From Alphaproteobacteria bacterium (GTDB lineage Bacteria > Pseudomonadota > Alphaproteobacteria > Rhodobacterales > Rhodobacteraceae): a stretch of DNA of 64,000 nucleotides. The position numbers and the translations under genes were made by a program. Positions within the stretch are counted from its first letter, which is position 1, and each line of letters begins with the position of its first letter. Of this stretch, positions 43,116 to 52,584 are shown in pieces. Where the stretch lies: positions 1 to 64,000 of the forward strand of contig JAUHYC010000002.1 of NCBI GenBank assembly GCA_030426685.1. Direction: 5' to 3'. The notes under the pieces were generated by a model, which ran no database searches, was not told the origin of the DNA, and was given only the letters and a program-made list of their open reading frames with translations.

Positions 43116-43817
43116 TCACTCTGCCCGTGTTGCGGCAACAATTGGCCCGTGTCCGGTGCGCTGGATCAGAACGACAGCCGGCAGGTCGAGTGAAAGCGCA
43201 GCTGTGAACTCCTGCGGTGCATTCCCGTCCCACTGACCGGCGATCTGCCAGTTTTCAACCACGTTTGCATAGTCCAGCTCGTGCCCGGCCAATTCACCGC
43301 GCCGGATCGAGGCATGACGCATCGGAGCGTATTGCACGATACGTACATCGTAGGTCTCACCAGCAGGCAGCTCGATCGGGGTGACCGAAACGACCACCTC
43401 ATCACCTGAGCGGGTGGCGCTGACCTCAGCCTCGGGTGCGGTGGTCAGGTGAGCATTGACCAGACGGTCCAACTCTCCCGCTTTGGCCCCGATTACATCC
43501 TGCTGCCCGTTAATGATCATCTGCGGCGTATAGATCATCGTGCGCCCACCCTCGCGCGCGTACGCACGCTGGCGCAGGGTGTGGCCGGGTTTGGCGTATT
43601 GGTCTTTCCAGCCGATGTAATCCCAATAGTCCACGTGCAGCGCCAACCCGATCACATCATCCCGCTGGGCCAGATCATGCATGATCCGATCCGCCGGCGG
43701 ACAGGATGAACATCCTTGCGAGGTGAACAGTTCAACCACGACCGGATCGCTTTCGGCATTGGCCGCAGCGGTGAGAAAAAGCGTGGCGATCGTGGTCAGG
43801 GTGAAGGATCTGAGCAT
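43116..43817 (-). CDS. DUF1223 secreted thioredoxin-like protein
   Basis: 233-residue periplasmic protein. Signal peptide LRSFTLTTIATLFLTAAANAES, then the DUF1223 domain: VVVELFTSQGCSSCPPADRIMHDLA with a CxxC motif in a thioredoxin-like fold, the conserved LHVDYWDYIGWKDQYA, and the YTPQMIINGQQDVIG segment. Likely redox-active or metal-binding; substrate unknown. ATG 43817 begins the signal peptide; the longer frame does not match. Its stop is directly next to the acyltransferase stop. Divergent from acnA. Confidence 0.87.
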   Translation of the reverse strand: MLRSFTLTTIATLFLTAAANAESDPVVVELFTSQGCSSCPPADRIMHDLAQRDDVIGLALHVDYWDYIGWKDQYAKPGHTLRQRAYAREGGRTMIYTPQMIINGQQDVIGAKAGELDRLVNAHLTTAPEAEVSATRSGDEVVVSVTPIELPAGETYDVRIVQYAPMRHASIRRGELAGHELDYANVVENWQIAGQWDGNAPQEFTAALSLDLPAVVLIQRTGHGPIVAATRAE

Positions 43818-43883
43818 AAGACCTCTGGTTCTGGGTGGGTGTGTCAAACGGTCTAAACCGGTTTTATGCAAACCACCAATCAA

Positions 43884-43897
43884 GGTTTCTTGAAACC
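43884..43897. promoter_or_regulatory. Perfect dyad in DUF1223/acnA divergent region
   Basis: GGTTTCTTGAAACC has perfect 6-bp arms with a 2-nt spacer in the shared upstream region of the DUF1223 gene and acnA. It may be an operator for either gene; no known consensus was recognised. Confidence 0.4.
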
Positions 43898-44043
43898 AGA
43901 TGAGCCGTTTTTCGCAAAAATGTGTGCAATGGTATACAAAAATTGCCGCAGGTGGCCTGTTGGACCTTGAACCAACGGCTAGGGTGATGCAGATACCCCT
44001 CAGCGAATCCCATATTCCACGTCATTTGAGAGGGAGGCCACAG

Positions 44044-46734
44044 ATGCCCATCAAAGTCGGACAGGACACCGCCAAGACACGCCGCAGCCTGAGCGTGAAT
44101 GGCAAATCCATTTCCTATTACTCGATCCCCGCCGCGCAAGAGGCCGGTCTGGGGGATTTCTCGAAGCTGCCAGCCGCACTGAAAGTTGTGCTGGAAAACA
44201 TGCTGCGGTTCGAGGATGACGGGTTTTCCGTTTCGGTCGACGACATCAAGGCGTTCGCTGAATGGGGCGCCAAAGGCGGTAAGAACCCGCGCGAGATCGC
44301 CTATCGCCCTGCCCGTGTTCTGATGCAGGACTTCACCGGTGTTCCGGCCGTTGTCGATCTGGCTGCGATGCGCGACGGCATCAAGGGCCTGGGCGGCGAC
44401 GCGCAAAAGATCAATCCGCTGAACCCGGTTGATCTGGTCATCGACCACTCGGTCATGATCGACGAGTTCGGCAATCCGCGCGCATTCCAGATGAACGTGG
44501 ACCGTGAATATGAACGCAATATGGAGCGGTACCAATTCCTGAAATGGGGTCAGAGCGCATTCAACAATTTCCGCGTTGTGCCCCCCGGTACCGGGATCTG
44601 CCACCAGGTGAACCTGGAATATCTGGCTCAGACCGTCTGGACCGACACCGACCAGAACGGGGATGAGGTCGCCTACCCCGACACGCTGGTCGGCACCGAC
44701 AGCCACACCACCATGGTCAACGGCATGGCCGTTCTGGGCTGGGGTGTTGGCGGGATCGAGGCCGAGGCCGCGATGCTGGGTCAGCCGATCTCAATGCTGA
44801 TCCCCGAGGTTGTGGGCTTTGAACTGACCGGAGATCTGGTCGAAGGCACAACCGGCACCGACCTCGTGTTGAAGGTCGTAGAAATGCTGCGCGAGAAAGG
44901 TGTGGTGGGCAAATTTGTCGAGTTCTACGGCGAGGGTCTGGACCGCCTGCCGCTGGCCGACCGCGCAACCATCGCCAACATGGCACCCGAATACGGCGCG
45001 ACCTGTGGCTTCTTCCCGATTGACAACGAAACATTGCGTTACCTGCGCAACACCGGCCGAGACGAAGACCGTATCGCGCTGGTCGAAGCCTATGCCAAGG
45101 AAAACGGTTTCTGGCGGGATTCGGATTATTCGCCCATCTACACCGATACCCTGTCGCTTGATATGGGCACCATCGTACCTGCGATCTCGGGCCCGAAACG
45201 CCCGCAGGACTATGTTGCGTTGACCGACGCCAAGGCCGCCTTCACCAAGGAAATGGCCGAGACGTTCAAGCGCCCCATGGGCAAGGAAGTCGCGGTCAAG
45301 GGCGAAGACTACACTATGGAATCGGGCAAGGTTGTGATCGCCTCGATCACCTCCTGCACCAACACGTCGAACCCCTATGTGATGATCGGTGCGGGACTGG
45401 TGGCGCGCAAGGCAGCAGCTCTGGGTCTGAACCGCAAGCCGTGGGTAAAAACTTCGTTGGCTCCGGGTTCGCAGGTGGTTTCGGCCTATCTCGAGGCCGC
45501 AGGCCTGCAGGAAGATTTGGACAAGATCGGCTTCAACCTCGTCGGTTATGGCTGCACCACCTGTATCGGCAACTCGGGTCCGATACAGGCGGAATTGTCC
45601 GATGCCATTGCCGAGGGTGATCTCGTCGCCACATCGGTCCTGTCGGGCAACCGGAATTTCGAAGGTCGCATTTCACCCGACGTGCGCGCCAACTACCTCG
45701 CCTCACCGCCGCTGGTCGTCGTCTACGCTCTGGCCGGAACCATGGATATCGATCTGACATCCGAGCCGGTTGGCACGGACAAAGACGGCAACGATGTGTT
45801 CATGAAGGATCTTTGGCCCACCCAACAGGAAGTTGCGGAACTGGTCGAACAAACCGTGACACGCGAAGCATTCCAATCGAAATATGCCGATGTCTTCAAA
45901 GGTGACGAGAAATGGCAGGCGGTCGAGACTACCGACGCCGAAACTTATGACTGGCCGCCGACATCGACCTATATTCAAAACCCACCCTACTTTCAGGGCA
46001 TGAGCCCTGAGCCGGGCACTATTTCCAACATAGAAGGCGCCAAGGTTTTGGCCATTTTGGGCGACATGGTCACCACCGACCACATCTCACCCGCCGGATC
46101 GTTTGCCACCACTACGCCCGCGGGCAAGTATCTGACGGACCGTCAAGTGCAGCCGCGCGAGTTCAACTCGTATGGCTCGCGCCGAGGCAACCACGAGGTC
46201 ATGATGCGTGGTACCTTCGCCAACATCCGGATCAAGAACGAGATGCTGGACGGTGTCGAAGGCGGTTACACCAAAGGCCCCGACGGCGAGCAGACCTCCA
46301 TCTATGACGCGTCGATGGCCCATCAGGCAAACGGCACACCGCTGGTTGTCTTTGGTGGTGAACAATATGGTGCGGGTTCCTCGCGTGACTGGGCGGCCAA
46401 GGGCACTGCATTGCTGGGCGTCAAGGCTGTGATCGCTGAAAGCTTTGAGCGTATCCACCGTTCGAACCTGGTTGGCATGGGCGTCATCCCGTTCGAATTC
46501 ACAGGTGGTGACACCCGCAAATCGCTGGGTCTGACAGGGGATGAAACCGTCTCGATCCACGGCCTGGACACCATTGAGCCGCTGCAGGAAGTGCCCTGCA
46601 CCATCACCTATGCCGATGGGGCTGAGACAACCATCCAGTTGAAATGCCGGATCGATACCGCGCCCGAGATCGAATACATCGAAAACGGTGGCGTGCTTCA
46701 CTACGTGCTGCGAAATCTGGCCAAGGCTGGATAA
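44044..46734 (+). CDS. acnA: Aconitate hydratase A
   Basis: TCA-cycle enzyme converting citrate to isocitrate with a [4Fe-4S] cluster. 896 residues, normal for AcnA. The cluster cysteines lie in SCTNTSNP and [11 protein letters not shown]; other conserved pieces are [30 protein letters not shown], the linker and [13 protein letters not shown] in the swivel domain. ATG 44044 follows GGGAGG. An upstream in-frame extension has no similarity. A strong terminator follows. Confidence 0.97.
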   Translation: MPIKVGQDTAKTRRSLSVNGKSISYYSIPAAQEAGLGDFSKLPAALKVVLENMLRFEDDGFSVSVDDIKAFAEWGAKGGKNPREIAYRPARVLMQDFTGVPAVVDLAAMRDGIKGLGGDAQKINPLNPVDLVIDHSVMIDEFGNPRAFQMNVDREYERNMERYQFLKWGQSAFNNFRVVPPGTGICHQVNLEYLAQTVWTDTDQNGDEVAYPDTLVGTDSHTTMVNGMAVLGWGVGGIEAEAAMLGQPISMLIPEVVGFELTGDLVEGTTGTDLVLKVVEMLREKGVVGKFVEFYGEGLDRLPLADRATIANMAPEYGATCGFFPIDNETLRYLRNTGRDEDRIALVEAYAKENGFWRDSDYSPIYTDTLSLDMGTIVPAISGPKRPQDYVALTDAKAAFTKEMAETFKRPMGKEVAVKGEDYTMESGKVVIASITSCTNTSNPYVMIGAGLVARKAAALGLNRKPWVKTSLAPGSQVVSAYLEAAGLQEDLDKIGFNLVGYGCTTCIGNSGPIQAELSDAIAEGDLVATSVLSGNRNFEGRISPDVRANYLASPPLVVVYALAGTMDIDLTSEPVGTDKDGNDVFMKDLWPTQQEVAELVEQTVTREAFQSKYADVFKGDEKWQAVETTDAETYDWPPTSTYIQNPPYFQGMSPEPGTISNIEGAKVLAILGDMVTTDHISPAGSFATTTPAGKYLTDRQVQPREFNSYGSRRGNHEVMMRGTFANIRIKNEMLDGVEGGYTKGPDGEQTSIYDASMAHQANGTPLVVFGGEQYGAGSSRDWAAKGTALLGVKAVIAESFERIHRSNLVGMGVIPFEFTGGDTRKSLGLTGDETVSIHGLDTIEPLQEVPCTITYADGAETTIQLKCRIDTAPEIEYIENGGVLHYVLRNLAKAG

Positions 46735-46756
46735 GGCCTGGCAACCGAAAAGTATG

Positions 46757-46787
46757 AAAGGACGCCTGCGGGCGTCCTTTGCTTTTT
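46757..46787 (+). terminator. acnA terminator
   Basis: AAAGGACGCC (46757-46766) pairs with GGCGTCCTTT (46771-46780) over a 4-nt loop, followed by GCTTTTT. Confidence 0.93.
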
Positions 46788-46878
46788 GGGAAGCTCGACC
46801 TCGCGCTCTGAGGCAATCTCAAACAGAAGTAGTTGAATCTGCGCGAGTTTACCGGTTTGGTACAGGTGAGAGGCTGAC

Positions 46879-47580
46879 ATGGAAAAAGTTGCATTGGTTA
46901 CAGGCGGTGCGCGCGGCATTGGACGTGCAATCGTTGAAGATCTGAGCCGCGATCATCGTGTCGCCTTCACCTGGCTGTCAACCGACCCCGAATCTGCTCT
47001 GGTGAACGGAGATAATCTCTCAATCCGCTCGGATCTGGCCGCGCAAGATCAACCGGCAGCGGTGATAAAACAGGTAATGGACCAGTTCGGGCAAATCGAT
47101 GTCATTGTGAACAACGCCGGCCTGGTACGAACAACACCGAAGGAAAGCTTTCAGGCAGAAGACCATCGTGCCATTCTGGACCTGAACCTGTTGGCCCCTG
47201 CAGCCCTGCTGGCCGCCGCTTTGCCTCATCTGAACCCTGGGGCCGCGATCGTCAGCATATCATCGATGAACGCAGTGCTGCCGCCCCAAGACGCGGTGAC
47301 CTACGGGGCCAGCAAGGCAGCCTTGAACCTGTGGACCCGCGCCATGGCGAAGGAGTTGGGGCCACAAGGTATACGCGTCAACGCCGTAGCACCCGGCGCG
47401 ATCAACATCCCCGAAGCACCCCGCTCGGAGGAGTTGACCGAATTATTCGTCAGGGACACTGCGCTGGGCCGGGCAGGAAAGCCCGAGGATATCGCCAAAG
47501 CTGTCAGGTTCCTGTCGTCTGACGCCGCAGACTTTATCACCGGTGAGGTTCTGACGGTTACCGGTGGATATCGGCTCTAG
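46879..47580 (+). CDS. SDR family oxidoreductase
   Basis: NAD(P)-dependent short-chain dehydrogenase of 233 residues: TGGARGIGRAIVED cofactor loop (8-21), NNAG (75-78), catalytic Ser in SISSMNAVLPPQDAVTYGASKAALNLW with Tyr and Lys (YGASK), and ITGEVLTVTGGYRL at the end. The cofactor region lacks an obvious Asp or Arg that would settle NADH or NADPH. Substrate not predictable. Stops 4 nt overlapping the convergent ccmG. Confidence 0.88.
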   Translation: MEKVALVTGGARGIGRAIVEDLSRDHRVAFTWLSTDPESALVNGDNLSIRSDLAAQDQPAAVIKQVMDQFGQIDVIVNNAGLVRTTPKESFQAEDHRAILDLNLLAPAALLAAALPHLNPGAAIVSISSMNAVLPPQDAVTYGASKAALNLWTRAMAKELGPQGIRVNAVAPGAINIPEAPRSEELTELFVRDTALGRAGKPEDIAKAVRFLSSDAADFITGEVLTVTGGYRL

Positions 47581-48116
47581 TTACCTGCCGCTTCTTCCAG
47601 CGCAGGGCGAATTGTGCTTTCGATGACCCGCTGCGTGATCGGCCCCGCAAATCGCAGGAGGATCGTGCCTTCTCCGTCGATCACATAAGTCTCGGGCACG
47701 CCGTAGACGCCCCAGTCCAGCCCCATGCGGCCCTGTTCGTCCCGGCCGATTCCCATGTAGGGGTCGCCCAGTTCGGTCAGGAATGCCTCAGCATTGTCGA
47801 GCCTGTCTTTGTAGTTGATGCCGTAAACCGGGATGCCTTCATCAGACAGCGCCTGAAGGTTGGGGTGCTCGACCCGGCAAGGCGCGCACCAGCTGGCCCA
47901 ATAGTTGACCAGCTTGACCTCACCATCGCGCAGGGTGGCATCGTCAAAGCCCGGTTTGCCCGCAAACTCTGTCAGAACAACGGGTGGTGCGGGCTGACCT
48001 TCGCGCGCAGATGGCAAGGCGTTGGGATCGTCACGAAACATACCGATGCCAGCGAGCACGGCAAATGCGCCAAAAATCAGCGGTGGCGCGATCATCAAGG
48101 GCGAGATTTTAGCCAT
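47577..48116 (-). CDS. ccmG: Cytochrome c maturation thiol oxidoreductase CcmG/DsbE
   Basis: Membrane-anchored periplasmic thioredoxin that reduces apocytochrome c before haem attachment. 179 residues: N-terminal anchor (PLMIAPPLIFGAFAVLAGIGMF), CxxC in YWASWCAPCRVEHPNLQAL, conserved acidic YGVPETYVIDGEG and RFAGPI. Last gene of the ccmABCDG run; overlaps ccmD by 8 nt. Confidence 0.96.
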   Translation of the reverse strand: MAKISPLMIAPPLIFGAFAVLAGIGMFRDDPNALPSAREGQPAPPVVLTEFAGKPGFDDATLRDGEVKLVNYWASWCAPCRVEHPNLQALSDEGIPVYGINYKDRLDNAEAFLTELGDPYMGIGRDEQGRMGLDWGVYGVPETYVIDGEGTILLRFAGPITQRVIESTIRPALEEAAGN

Positions 48117-48267
48117 GGCGCGACATCCTTTGTTCGACCTTCTCCATCTCGGCCCGCACTTTGCGGCCCCGGATCACGCTGAACACAACCAGCGCGACCA
48201 GCAGCAGAATTGAGGCCGCATAGGCCGACAAAACGGTGTCCGAATATTTACCCAGATCAGGGATCAT
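48109..48267 (-). CDS. ccmD: Haem exporter protein CcmD
   Basis: 52-residue single-helix membrane protein (KYSDTVLSAYAASILLLVALVVFSVIRGRKVRAEMEKVE) required for release of holo-CcmE from the CcmABC complex. Start 48267 overlaps the ccmC stop as ATGA; stop overlaps ccmG start. Length and helix plus basic tail fit the family. Confidence 0.9.
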   Translation of the reverse strand: MIPDLGKYSDTVLSAYAASILLLVALVVFSVIRGRKVRAEMEKVEQRMSRHG

Positions 48268-49037
48268 CCGCTTACCCTTTCCCGCGCCAGCAGCGCCTTG
48301 ATCCGGCGTGCGCGAATCTCTGTGCCCGTGCGATAGAACACCAGTGCGATGAACAGCAAAACAAAGCCAATGATGCACAAAAGCAGCGGATAGAAATAGA
48401 TGTTGCTGACCTTTTCCTCAGTATCAGCCCCAGTCACTGCGGCGGCCCGCATAACCGATGCGCCCTGATGCAGGCCCTGATTCCAGAAGTTTACCGCATA
48501 GCGGCTGAGCAGCGCAAAGACCGAGCCCACCATACACAGGACCGAAGTCAGATCGGCGGCGGTATCCGGATCCTCGATGGCTTCCCACAACGCGACATAG
48601 CCCAGATAGAACAGGAACAGGATCAGGAATGATGTCAGGCGCGGATCCCAGGCCCACCAGGTCCCCCACATGGGTTGACCCCAGATCGCGCCGGTGGCCA
48701 ATGCGATCAGGGTCATCACGATGCCGATCGGGGCTGCGGCACGCGCCGCCAGCGCACTGACATGATGGCGGCGCACCAGCCAGACCAGCGAGGTCGCCAG
48801 CATCATCAGCCAGCAATTGATCGCCATCAGCGCGGCGGGAACGTGCAGGTAAATGATCTTGACGGTCGAGCCCTGCTTGTAATCATCCGGCGTGAAGAAG
48901 AACCCCCAGACCAGTCCCACGACCAGACAGATGGCCGAGGTGATCCAGAAGAACGGCAGGACCCGTTCGCTGGTGGCGAGGAATTTGCGCGGATTGGCGT
49001 ATTCCCAGAGGGCGTTGGCTTTGGCTGCGATTGACAT
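48264..49037 (-). CDS. ccmC: Haem transporter/lyase CcmC
   Basis: Inner-membrane protein that loads haem on CcmE. 257 residues with six helices and the tryptophan-rich WWD-type motif WGQPMWGTWWAWDPRLTSFLILFLFY; conserved His lie in IIYLHVPAALMAINCW and further on. Coupled to ccmD by ATGA; 62 nt downstream of ccmB. Confidence 0.96.
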   Translation of the reverse strand: MSIAAKANALWEYANPRKFLATSERVLPFFWITSAICLVVGLVWGFFFTPDDYKQGSTVKIIYLHVPAALMAINCWLMMLATSLVWLVRRHHVSALAARAAAPIGIVMTLIALATGAIWGQPMWGTWWAWDPRLTSFLILFLFYLGYVALWEAIEDPDTAADLTSVLCMVGSVFALLSRYAVNFWNQGLHQGASVMRAAAVTGADTEEKVSNIYFYPLLLCIIGFVLLFIALVFYRTGTEIRARRIKALLARERVSG

Positions 49038-49099
49038 GGGCCCTATCTAGTCCGAGTCGGCGCGGTTCTCAATTGACCTCGGTCAATCTTTGTTCCCCG

Positions 49100-49756
49100 T
49101 CACCTAAGATTGATACGCAATACCGCAGCGCTGGCAAAGGGCAGCAGCGCGACCGTTGCGGCAGTGATCCCCGCCAGCATCAGCAGCGGAGTTTGAGTCT
49201 CCATCTCCGTGGCACCACGCCGGGCGACCTCGGCCCCGAAAATCAGTGTCGGAACGTAGAGTGGCAGTACCAAAAGCGATAGAAGCAGGCCGCCACGCTT
49301 CAGCCCGACTGTCAGGGCCGCACCAAAGGTGCCGATGACGCTCATCGCAGGGGTGCCGATCAGCAGTGAGATAACGAGCCAGGAAAAGCCGGGTACAGGC
49401 AGATTCAGCAACACGCCCAGAAACGGTGCGGCCAGAACCAACGGCAGGCCGGTGGTCAGCCAATGGGCCAACGCCTTGATCGTCACCACCGCCTCAAGCG
49501 GTAGAGGTGCGGTGGCGAGCAGGTCAAGCGATCCATCCTCCCAATCCAGCGCCAGCAGGCGGTCGAGCGACAGCAGGCAGGCAAGCAGCGCGCCCAGCCA
49601 CAAGATGCCCGGAGCGATGGTCGACAGAAGCGAGGATTGCGGACCCACAGAGAATGGCACCAGAACGGTGACGATTAGGAAAAAGGCCAGACCCAGACCA
49701 AAGCCGCCCCCGGCGCGGAAGGCCAGTTTCAAGTCGCGCAGTAAGAGGGCGATCAC
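49100..49756 (-). CDS. ccmB: Haem exporter permease CcmB
   Basis: Membrane subunit of the CcmAB ABC unit, 218 residues, six predicted helices. Segments LGAGIL-like [34 protein letters not shown] and [39 protein letters not shown] are diagnostic. ATG 49756 overlaps the ccmA stop as ATGA. Confidence 0.95.
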   Translation of the reverse strand: MIALLLRDLKLAFRAGGGFGLGLAFFLIVTVLVPFSVGPQSSLLSTIAPGILWLGALLACLLSLDRLLALDWEDGSLDLLATAPLPLEAVVTIKALAHWLTTGLPLVLAAPFLGVLLNLPVPGFSWLVISLLIGTPAMSVIGTFGAALTVGLKRGGLLLSLLVLPLYVPTLIFGAEVARRGATEMETQTPLLMLAGITAATVALLPFASAAVLRINLR

Positions 49757-50367
49757 AGGAAACCTCCGTCGAAATCGTCGATCGGTTTGGGCTGCGCCTT
49801 GTTGGGGCCGACATCCAGCACCTCTCCGTCAAGGCCCAGATCGATATGAGTGGCGATCAGGGCTGATCCGCCCTGCCCCAGATGCGCCCGCACCGCGTCG
49901 GCAAACATCTGTACTGCGTTCCGGTCAAGCGAAACGGTGGGTTCATCCAGCATCCAGATCGGGCGACCCGTAACAAGCATCCTCGCGAGTCCGAGGCGGC
50001 GTTTTTGCCCGGCAGACAGGTTGCCCGCGTGACGGTCGGCAAGATCATTCAGCGCAAAGGCATCAAGAGCCGGTTGTATGTCATGAGTACCAAACACCGA
50101 GGCCCAGAAGCTAAGGTTTTCGACCACACTCAGCGTCGGCTTCAACCCGTCGGAATGCGATGCGTAGGCGATCTGGTCGTCTGCCCCTTCGATCTGCCCG
50201 GTCAGCGGCGGTTGCAGCCCGGCCAGAGTGCGCAGCAACGTGGTTTTGCCAATCCCATTGGGGCCACGCAGGATCAGCGCCCGCCCGGCCTCTAGCGCAA
50301 AGCTCAGCCCTTCGAGCACGGGAACGCCGCCGCGGGCGATGGCCAGATCGGTTACCGTCAGTGTCAT
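49753..50367 (-). CDS. ccmA: Haem exporter ATP-binding protein CcmA
   Basis: ABC ATPase of 204 residues that powers release of holo-CcmE. Walker [11 protein letters not shown] loop region, signature [14 protein letters not shown], Walker [14 protein letters not shown], and the switch His in IATHID. First gene of the ccm run on this strand; coupled to ccmB by ATGA. Confidence 0.96.
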   Translation of the reverse strand: MTLTVTDLAIARGGVPVLEGLSFALEAGRALILRGPNGIGKTTLLRTLAGLQPPLTGQIEGADDQIAYASHSDGLKPTLSVVENLSFWASVFGTHDIQPALDAFALNDLADRHAGNLSAGQKRRLGLARMLVTGRPIWMLDEPTVSLDRNAVQMFADAVRAHLGQGGSALIATHIDLGLDGEVLDVGPNKAQPKPIDDFDGGFL

Positions 50368-50453
50368 GCAGCCCGCTTAACGGATTGTGGGTGCGTGCAA
50401 AAGGTCGGAATTGCCGCAGAGTGTTTAGGGGTTGTCCGTGTGGCAACGGCGGA

Positions 50454-50490
50454 GTGAGGGGCCAGCCCCTCACGCTCCCCGGAGTATTTC
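50454..50490. repeat. Palindromic intergenic element with conserved-looking tail
   Basis: GTGAGGGG (50454-50461) pairs with CCCCTCAC (50466-50473) and is followed by GCTCCCCGGAGTATTTCTGG. It resembles short palindromic repeats with a GAGTATTT tail that I recall from Roseobacter genomes. Only one copy is seen in this window. It could also act as a terminator. Confidence 0.45.
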
Positions 50491-50512
50491 TGGCCAGATG
50501 AAGATTGGATCC

Positions 50513-50866
50513 TCAGACAGGGATCAATGCCAGCGCGATACGGCGTCCCTCGGAGAGAAGAACGTTGTAGGTGCGGCAGGCGGCGGGAGAGTTCATGATC
50601 TCGACACCGATACCAGCCTCTTCCAAGCTGGACCGCAGCTGGGCCGGAATATGAACGAGGTCCTTGCCGGTTCCGAAAAACAGGACGTCGATATGCCCGG
50701 TCAGGCCGAGCAACGGCGCACTGTCCTCATACCCATCCCAAGGTTTTGTTCCGGTCGGGCCGGTCACAACTGCCCCCTGATGGAGCTCTCCTCCGATCCG
50801 GAAAAAGCCGGGGCCGTACCCGTCGACCGGGGCTGCGTTGGAATAGGTGATCTCATTTAGGCGCAT
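50513..50866 (-). CDS. Mth938-like (DUF498) domain protein
   Basis: 117-residue protein of the Mth938/NDUFAF3 family: YGPGFFRIGGELHQGAVVTGPTG, VLFFGTGKDLVHIPAQLRSSLEEAGIGVEIMNSPAACRTYNVLLSEGRRIALALIPV shortened here by key parts. In mitochondria NDUFAF3 helps assemble complex I; the bacterial role is unknown. Next to the secF-secD-yajC group, as in many alphaproteobacteria, with the TSUP permease gene between. Confidence 0.88.
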   Translation of the reverse strand: MRLNEITYSNAAPVDGYGPGFFRIGGELHQGAVVTGPTGTKPWDGYEDSAPLLGLTGHIDVLFFGTGKDLVHIPAQLRSSLEEAGIGVEIMNSPAACRTYNVLLSEGRRIALALIPV

Positions 50867-50875
50867 GGTGGGGTT

Positions 50876-51622
50876 CTATCCCCAAAGCGGCAGGCCCGAC
50901 AAGGCTGCAATGGCGATGACGCAGTAAGCCGCCGCACGATAATAGGCTTCGTATTCGGGTCGGAACATCCAGCCCCCAAACCAATTGCCGGCCATGTTTG
51001 GAATGGCAAGCATCAACCCAAGGCCCACGCCTGACAAAGTGACCCGGCCCATGCCCGTCAGATAGCCGAGGATCAGAAGGTCGAAAGCAAACAGAAACAG
51101 CAAGATCGTAGCGCGTATCACGGCAACCGGCAGGGGCCGTGACATATAAAACAGAATCACCGCGGGCCCTGGTATTCCGGCCACACCCCCAAGGAAACCC
51201 GCCGCACCGCCTATTGCCGTCACGAGGCCCTGCCCAATTTGTCCATTGTAACGCAGACCCAGAATCAGGGTCGCCAGCATCGACAGGGAAATAAGGCTGA
51301 CAACATAGCGAAACACGTCGGGTTCGGTCCGGGTCAACAGCCACAGCCCTACCGGCAGGATGAGCGCACATCCCAGCAGCAGGCGCATGAGGTCACCCTT
51401 GTTCACCGCCTCCCACGCCCGCCGCAGGTTGGGCAGCGGGCCGAAAATGTCCAAGATCGTCAGCGCGATGATGGCGCCAATTGGCCCCAGATAAGAGCTG
51501 GCGGTGGGTAAGAAGATCAACGCCGTTCCAAAGCCGGAAAAACCACGAACGATTCCACCGATCAGGGCGGCGAAAACGATAACGGCCAGCCCCGTGGGGG
51601 ACTGGCCGAACAAATCAGGCAT
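50876..51622 (-). CDS. TSUP family (TauE/SafE) permease
   Basis: Inner-membrane transporter of 248 residues, seven to eight helices, with the conserved GGIVRGFSGFGTALIFLP and IGGAAGFLGGVAGIPGPAVILFYMSR repeats of the TSUP (DUF81) family, which exports sulfite, sulfoacetate or similar anions. Start 51622 overlaps the secF stop by 8 nt, so translation is coupled to the sec genes although the functions differ. Substrate unknown. Confidence 0.9.
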   Translation of the reverse strand: MPDLFGQSPTGLAVIVFAALIGGIVRGFSGFGTALIFLPTASSYLGPIGAIIALTILDIFGPLPNLRRAWEAVNKGDLMRLLLGCALILPVGLWLLTRTEPDVFRYVVSLISLSMLATLILGLRYNGQIGQGLVTAIGGAAGFLGGVAGIPGPAVILFYMSRPLPVAVIRATILLFLFAFDLLILGYLTGMGRVTLSGVGLGLMLAIPNMAGNWFGGWMFRPEYEAYYRAAAYCVIAIAALSGLPLWG

Positions 51623-52583
51623 CGATATTGGCGAACTGATTGCCTGCCGTGTTCGACGGTTTGGACCAGTCGCGCTTGACCCCCAGCCAAAGCAGGATGG
51701 TCGAAGCCACAAAGACCGAGGAATAGGTCCCCACGATCACACCCCAGATCATCGCGAAGACAAAACCCCGGATCACGTCGCCGCCCAGAACGTAAAGCGA
51801 GATCAGCGCCAGCAGTGTGGTGACCGAGGTCATCACCGTCCGGCTGAGGGTTTCGTTAATCGAGATGTTCAGGACCTCTTTGAGGTCCTTTTTCTTGTAC
51901 TTCCTGAGGTTCTCACGCACACGGTCGAACACAACCACGGTATCGTTCAGCGAATACCCCACGATGGTCAGCAGTGCAGCGATAATGGCCAGATCGAAGC
52001 GGATCTGCAGCTCCGAGAAGATACCGATAGTCAGGATCACGTCATGCACCAATGCGGCCACCGCCCCGAGTGCGAACTGCCATTCGAACCGAAGCCAGAT
52101 ATAGACCAGTACTGCGCCAATGGCCAAGGCTACCGCGATAACAGCGGTTTGAATCAACTCGCCTGAAACCTTGGGGCCGACGGATTCGACCGAGACGAAT
52201 TGAATGTCGGGAACAGCCCCCTGCAAAGCCCCTTCTACCGCTGCAACGGTCGCCGCCGAGACGGCCTCGGCATCAGCCTGCGCTTGAATGCGGATCATTG
52301 CGACATTTTCGTCGTCACCGAAGGTTGGATCGAAGATTTCCGTGATCGTCACATCGCCCAGTTCAAGCGGTGCTATCGCGTCTCGGTAAGAACCGATATC
52401 AATCACCTGCGCGCTTTGGGTCCGGATCGTTGTGCCACCCCGAAAATCAATGCCGAAGTTCAGGCCCTGCAGCAGGAATGAGGTGAAAGCGATCACCATC
52501 ATCAGACCCGAGATGCCCAGCCAGATCTTCCAGCGGCTGAAGAAATCGAACGAGGTGTTTTGCGGTACGAGTTTCAGTCTCAT
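51615..52583 (-). CDS. secF: Protein translocase subunit SecF
   Basis: Works with SecD to drive protein export with the proton-motive force. 322 residues, six helices and a periplasmic domain: GLNFGIDFRGGTTI and SVGPKVSGELIQTAVIAVALAIGAVLVYIWLRFEW match the family, and the D-x-x-x-x-x-x-R/VVFDRVREN pattern is present. Directly follows secD with one base between. Confidence 0.97.
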   Translation of the reverse strand: MRLKLVPQNTSFDFFSRWKIWLGISGLMMVIAFTSFLLQGLNFGIDFRGGTTIRTQSAQVIDIGSYRDAIAPLELGDVTITEIFDPTFGDDENVAMIRIQAQADAEAVSAATVAAVEGALQGAVPDIQFVSVESVGPKVSGELIQTAVIAVALAIGAVLVYIWLRFEWQFALGAVAALVHDVILTIGIFSELQIRFDLAIIAALLTIVGYSLNDTVVVFDRVRENLRKYKKKDLKEVLNISINETLSRTVMTSVTTLLALISLYVLGGDVIRGFVFAMIWGVIVGTYSSVFVASTILLWLGVKRDWSKPSNTAGNQFANIDA

Positions 52584-52584
52584 G

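Noticed and set aside
43818-44043. Upstream extension of acnA in frame (43900-44043)
   Set aside because: No similarity to aconitase, and a strong GGGAGG lies before ATG 44044.
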